Assembly: GCA_009788135.1 (NCBI GenBank)
Contig: WQSA01000008.1
Span: forward strand, 7,255 to 15,148
Length of the DNA stretch: 7,894 nt
DNA from: Candidatus Fibrimonadales bacterium
GTDB lineage: Bacteria; Fibrobacterota; Fibrobacteria; Fibrobacterales; Fibrobacteraceae
Direction of reading: 5' to 3'
Both the position numbers and the translations under genes were made by a program. Below the pieces are notes generated by a model that made no database searches, was not told the DNA's origin, and saw only the letters and a list, made by a program, of their open reading frames with translations. The number at the start of each line of letters is the position of its first letter. Position 1 is the first letter of the stretch. Below are positions 5,073-7,894 of the stretch, in pieces.

Positions 5073-6878
5073 ATGCTCCCGGAACTCCTTGCGCCTGTTG
5101 GCAACGAAGAGATGTGCCACGCTGCCGTTCAGAGCGGCGCAGATGCCGTATATGTGGGAATTCCTGGCTTTAACGCGCGGCGCAGAGAAGCGGATTTATT
5201 GTTTGAAGATATTAAAAACATAACATATTATTGCCGTTTATATGGAGTCAAAGTCTATTTTGCCTGCAATATTCTGGTTTCAAATGAGGAATTGGCAAGT
5301 TTTGAAACGATAATAACGCCTTATCTTGAGCTTTGCCCTGACGCAGTTATTGTGCAGGATATTGGGCTTGTGCGGTGGTTCAGAACTGTTGCTCCGTGGC
5401 TCTCGGTACACGCTTCCACGCAAATGACCATAGCAAGCTCTGCGGCAGTTCAAATGGCCAAAGAAATGGGAATTCGCAGATGCGTTTTGGCACGAGAGCT
5501 TTCCTTAGAGCAAATAAAATCCATAAGAAAAAATTGCCCGGACATGGAATTGGAAGTCTTTATTCACGGCGCATTGTGCATATCTTACAGCGGTCAGTGC
5601 CATGCCAGCGAATATTTCGGCGGTCGCTCTGCCAATCGAGGGCAATGCGCTCAGCCTTGCAGATTGCCGTATAAATTCGTAATTGACGGCAAAGTCCAAA
5701 CAAGCTCAAAACCATATTTGCTGAGTACCAGCGATTTGTGCGCATTGCCAATTTTAGACGAGTTAATCGCTTGCGGAATAGACTCTCTGAAAATAGAAGG
5801 CAGACTGAAAAGCCCCGAATACGTTGCGAGCGTGGTAGCGGCATATCGCTCAAGAGTAAATTCAATGGAAAGCGTATTCAGCCGAGGTTTCACAACGGGC
5901 TGGCTGAACAAGCAATGCGTTGTGAGCGGAGAAACTTCTGGCAACAGAGGTTCTTTTTTGGGCAAAGTTGAAAAAACAAAAGGTTCAAAAGTATGGATAA
6001 GAGCAGAAAATGAGTGCAAGCCAGGCGATGGAATTATGTTCACGCCTGAATTGTGCGGCGGCAGGGTGTTTAAGGCAGAGTGCGATGGCGATTTGCTTTG
6101 CCTGGAATTTTCAAATGGAAAAAAGTTTCAAAACATAGAAACTGCATATATAAACGATAGTCCGTCAAAAGAAAAAGAGATTCGCAGCACATTTCAAAAT
6201 AAAAGAAAAATTCCGATAAACATTGAGCTTTGCGGAGCGGTAGGCGAGCATTTGGTGCTGAAAATGGAAAACATAGAAGTCCAAAGCGATTATATTTTGG
6301 AAAAGGGCAATCTGGGAAATTTTGATTTTGGTCTCTCACGCACGCCATACGTTTGCGAAAATCCAATCATAAAAGTAGATGCTTATGCAAATGCAAAGAT
6401 GATTCGCAATTTAAGGCAAAAAGCCGTAGAAAAGCTAAACGAATCAAGAACAAAAAGGGTTTTCCCAGGTCTAAGCAAATTCAAAATCAAGCCATATGCG
6501 CCGTGTCCCATATCCCAAGAAAAACCGAGCTTTGAAACCAGACGCATCCACGAAGAAGGAGACCCGCCATACGCTCCAACCTACGAACCAATTCTGGTTC
6601 GAAACTTAGGAGCGCTAAAAGAATTGCAAGGCTTAAAGCTATGCGGAGATTACAACAGCCTGAACATAAAAAACAGCCTAAGCGAAGAATATTTTCTGCA
6701 AAATGGAATAACGAGTTTTTACAACAAATCTCCTGCACCGGCATTTCACACAAAGCATTGCCTGTTTGCAGCGGCTTGCGGATGTCCATGCAAAGGACAA
6801 CGCTTGGAATTGGAAGACCGCTATGGAAAGCGGCATTTGGTGGAAGCAGACGATATGTGCAGGAATTCTATTTCCTGA
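5073..6878 (+). CDS. U32-family protein, RlhA-like (probable Fe-S RNA hydroxylase), long form
   Basis: A 601-residue cytoplasmic protein of the U32 group, historically called collagenase-like peptidases. Characterised members include RlhA (hydroxylation of 23S rRNA C2501), TrhP (tRNA) and UbiU/V, and they carry [4Fe-4S] clusters. The start PELLAPVGNEEMCHAAVQSG is the classic N-terminus of the TIM-barrel domain, so the ATG at 5073 is secure despite the lack of a Shine-Dalgarno sequence. The family signature VFIHGALCISYSGQC is at 162-176, and Cys169, 176, 192 and 196 are the probable cluster ligands. LKIEGRLKSPEYV follows at 239-251. The C-terminal third has the long-form elements: ILVRNLGALKEL (507-518), GDYNSLNIKNSL (525-536), then a Cys-rich end with Cys563, 569, 571, 573 and LEDRYGKRHLVEADDMCRN. 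The segment normally between the last two elements is nearly absent. RlhA-like modification is favoured over proteolysis, but the substrate is inferred. Confidence 0.9.
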   Translation: MLPELLAPVGNEEMCHAAVQSGADAVYVGIPGFNARRREADLLFEDIKNITYYCRLYGVKVYFACNILVSNEELASFETIITPYLELCPDAVIVQDIGLVRWFRTVAPWLSVHASTQMTIASSAAVQMAKEMGIRRCVLARELSLEQIKSIRKNCPDMELEVFIHGALCISYSGQCHASEYFGGRSANRGQCAQPCRLPYKFVIDGKVQTSSKPYLLSTSDLCALPILDELIACGIDSLKIEGRLKSPEYVASVVAAYRSRVNSMESVFSRGFTTGWLNKQCVVSGETSGNRGSFLGKVEKTKGSKVWIRAENECKPGDGIMFTPELCGGRVFKAECDGDLLCLEFSNGKKFQNIETAYINDSPSKEKEIRSTFQNKRKIPINIELCGAVGEHLVLKMENIEVQSDYILEKGNLGNFDFGLSRTPYVCENPIIKVDAYANAKMIRNLRQKAVEKLNESRTKRVFPGLSKFKIKPYAPCPISQEKPSFETRRIHEEGDPPYAPTYEPILVRNLGALKELQGLKLCGDYNSLNIKNSLSEEYFLQNGITSFYNKSPAPAFHTKHCLFAAACGCPCKGQRLELEDRYGKRHLVEADDMCRNSIS

Positions 6879-6901
6879 GTCTCATCTGCGGGGTCTAAGC
6901 C

Positions 6902-6948
6902 AATTCTGATTCTGATATTTTTTCTATATTATTTGTAATCAAAAGGAG
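6902..6948 (+). promoter_or_regulatory. Promoter and Shine-Dalgarno of the toxin-antitoxin operon
   Basis: TTTTTTCTATATT ends at 6930, giving TATATT (6925-6930) as the -10; AATTCTGATTC (6902-6912), 12 nt upstream, is a 9/11 match to the sppA/U32 element. AGGAG (6944-6948) lies 5 nt before the antitoxin ATG. Transcription would start near 6937, leaving a short leader that contains the ribosome site. Phd-type antitoxins usually repress their own promoter; I see no clear palindromic operator here. Confidence 0.55.
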
Positions 6949-6953
6949 TTTAT

Positions 6954-7241
6954 ATGTTTGTAAATGTTGCGGAAAATATAAAGCCGGTTTCTTATATCAA
7001 GAGCAATGCCTCTGATGTTATGGATTATGTTTACAAAAATAAAAATCCAGTGATAATAACAAAAAATGGAGAAGCAAAGGCTGTTTTAGTTGATATTGAA
7101 ACATATCAAAAAACGCAAGATGCTTTTGCTTTGTTAAACATTATTAAACTTGGCGAGGATGATGTAAAGGCAAAAAGAACCAGAAAGGCCAGTGTTGTCT
7201 TTTCGGAAATTAGGGCAAAGCTACAAAGGCAAGCTAAATGA
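6954..7241 (+). CDS. Phd/YefM-family antitoxin
   Basis: A 95-residue antitoxin that would bind DNA through its N-terminal part and neutralise the toxin with its C-terminal part. Residues about 8-55, IKPVSYIKSNASDVMDYV then PVIITKNGEAKAVLVDIETY, are a clear Phd/YefM fold. The tail, LLNIIKLGEDDVKAKRTRKA then VFSEIRAKL, is the helical toxin-binding region usual for partners of ParE-type toxins. The start has AGGAG at 5 nt. The stop codon overlaps the toxin start as ATGA (7238-7241). The gene is complete and shows no damage. Confidence 0.93.
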   Translation: MFVNVAENIKPVSYIKSNASDVMDYVYKNKNPVIITKNGEAKAVLVDIETYQKTQDAFALLNIIKLGEDDVKAKRTRKASVVFSEIRAKLQRQAK

Positions 7242-7567
7242 TTGAAGAGTATATTGTAAATTTAACAAAAGATGCGGAAATGGATTTAGATGAGATAATC
7301 TCTTATATCGCAAATGATAGTCTTCAAAATGCTCTAAAAATTTTAAATAAATTGGAAAGTAAAGTAAACTCTTTAAATCGAATGCCAGAGCGTGGCAGAT
7401 ATGTTCCAGAATTACTTGATAAGAATATTAGAGAGTATAGAGAACTTATAGAGAATCCGTGGAGAATTTTTTATAAAATAGATGGAAATGAAGTAAATGT
7501 TTTAGCGATAATAGACGGTCGTAGAAACATACAGGAAATTTTGATGGATAAATTAATGAGAAAATAA
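7238..7567 (+). CDS. RelE/ParE-superfamily toxin
   Basis: A 109-residue toxin partner of the preceding antitoxin. VNLTKDAEMDLDEIISYIA is the usual first strand and helix; NRMPERGRYVPEL, YRELIENPWRIFYKID and VNVLAIIDGRRN are the conserved beta-sheet core with the arginines typical of the ParE branch. RelE-type members cleave mRNA on the ribosome and ParE-type members poison DNA gyrase; the long N-terminal helical hairpin and the IDGRRN ending favour ParE-like, but the target cannot be read from sequence. The 4-nt overlap with the antitoxin makes its translation dependent on the upstream gene; AAAGG 8 nt before the ATG is a weak ribosome site. It is complete. Confidence 0.92.
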   Translation: MIEEYIVNLTKDAEMDLDEIISYIANDSLQNALKILNKLESKVNSLNRMPERGRYVPELLDKNIREYRELIENPWRIFYKIDGNEVNVLAIIDGRRNIQEILMDKLMRK

Positions 7568-7573
7568 ATATTC

Positions 7574-7625
7574 AAATACATTTTGCACCAAAATACATTT
7601 TAATAGTTTGATTATTTCCTATATT
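7574..7625 (+). promoter_or_regulatory. Response-regulator promoter with 11-bp direct repeat
   Basis: AAATACATTTT occurs twice (7574-7584 and 7591-7601), 17 nt apart start to start. ATTTCCTATATT follows, giving TATATT at 7620-7625 as -10, 6 nt before the ATG at 7632. The second repeat covers the -35 region. LytTR proteins bind paired direct repeats, so autoregulation is possible, but the spacing here does not match a known site that I can verify. Confidence 0.4.
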
Positions 7626-7631
7626 ACAATG

Positions 7632-7894
7632 ATGAAAGTCCTGATAGTAGATGATGAGCCGCTCGCTCGGGTTAGAATGCGCAAGCTGCTTTTGGAGAGC
7701 GGCAAAGATTTGGAGGTTGACGAAGCTGATGGCGCAGATAAGGCTTTGGCTAAGATAATTGAAAATAAACCATTTGCTGTTTTTTTGGATATACAAATGC
7801 CTGGCAAAGGCGGATTTGAACTGATAGAAGATTTAGCGCAAATTCCAAAAGAAGATATTCCGCATATAATTTTTGCAACTGCGTTTGACGAATA
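7632..7894 (+). CDS. Response regulator receiver domain, LytTR (LytR/AlgR) type, cut by right edge
   Basis: Start of a two-component transcription regulator; 87 complete codons are visible and the frame runs off the window. MKVLIVDDEPLARVRMRKLL carries the acidic pair Asp7/Asp8. FLDIQMPGKGGFEL gives phospho-acceptor Asp53, and IIFATAFDE gives the conserved Thr83. The combinations DDEPLAR, LDIQMPG and FATAFDE are typical of receivers joined to a LytTR DNA-binding domain, which would lie beyond the edge, so that part is inference. Two ATGs are adjacent (7629 and 7632); the second fits the family start and lies 6 nt after TATATT, as expected for a leaderless mRNA. No Shine-Dalgarno sequence is present. 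A histidine kinase partner is not visible here. Confidence 0.9.
   Translation, partial: MKVLIVDDEPLARVRMRKLLLESGKDLEVDEADGADKALAKIIENKPFAVFLDIQMPGKGGFELIEDLAQIPKEDIPHIIFATAFDE

Noticed and set aside
4953..5120. N-terminal extension of the Rpn nuclease to an ATG at 5120
   Set aside because: It would overlap the secure U32 start, lacks a Shine-Dalgarno sequence, and GGAGG precedes the internal ATG at 4952, where family-like sequence begins.
7572..7807. Minus-strand frames at the right end
   Set aside because: They run antisense to the response regulator receiver domain, which has all its conserved residues.

Overview
The window looks like a piece of chromosome from a Fibrobacterota bacterium, most likely one of the insect-gut lineages related to Candidatus Fibromonas. 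The main evidence is the lipoprotein at 1755-3161. It ends in a Fibrobacter succinogenes major paralogous (FISUMP, TIGR02145-type) domain and carries the poly-serine linkers typical of that phylum. The assignment is inference from protein families; there is no rRNA here. No tRNA, rRNA, CRISPR array or intact insertion sequence was found.

Layout. The left part (1-4952) is all on the minus strand. In transcription order it holds: an Rpn-type PD-(D/E)XK nuclease (4952-4062); a palindromic intergenic repeat (4013-4040); a two-gene envelope operon made of a secreted CsgG/TolB-like protein with two C-terminal membrane segments (3952-3152) and the FISUMP lipoprotein (3161-1755), with a 10-nt overlap; a short structured spacer (1697-1754); a small chimeric ORF (1672-1289) that joins a damaged nucleotidyltransferase to a copy of the Rpn C-terminal tail; and the start of sppA, signal peptide peptidase (1243 to the left edge). 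The right part (5073-7894) is all on the plus strand: a long U32-family protein related to the rRNA hydroxylase RlhA, a Phd/ParE-type toxin-antitoxin pair with a 4-nt overlap, and the receiver domain of a LytTR-type response regulator cut by the right edge. The U32 and nuclease genes are divergent and share a 120-nt intergenic region.

Two patterns run through the window. First, the genes split by initiation signal. Those with a good Shine-Dalgarno sequence (nuclease, lipoprotein, antitoxin) are internal to an operon or have a promoter well upstream. Those without one (sppA, chimera, CsgG-like, U32, response regulator) each have a TATATT-like hexamer 6-8 nt before the start codon, where a promoter would give a leaderless or nearly leaderless mRNA. 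Second, the sppA and U32 promoters share an exact 11-mer, AATCCCGATTC, exactly 11 nt upstream of this hexamer, and the antitoxin promoter has a 9/11 match 12 nt upstream.

The most unusual locus is the Rpn nuclease with its detached tail. The same C-terminal module, including a 30-nt exact DNA match, lies 2.8 kb away fused in frame to a nucleotidyltransferase remnant. In the nuclease gene itself an internal ATG falls at the tail boundary. This resembles the small intragenic Rpn products known in E. coli to inhibit the full-length nuclease, so a trans-acting tail inhibitor is a testable idea.
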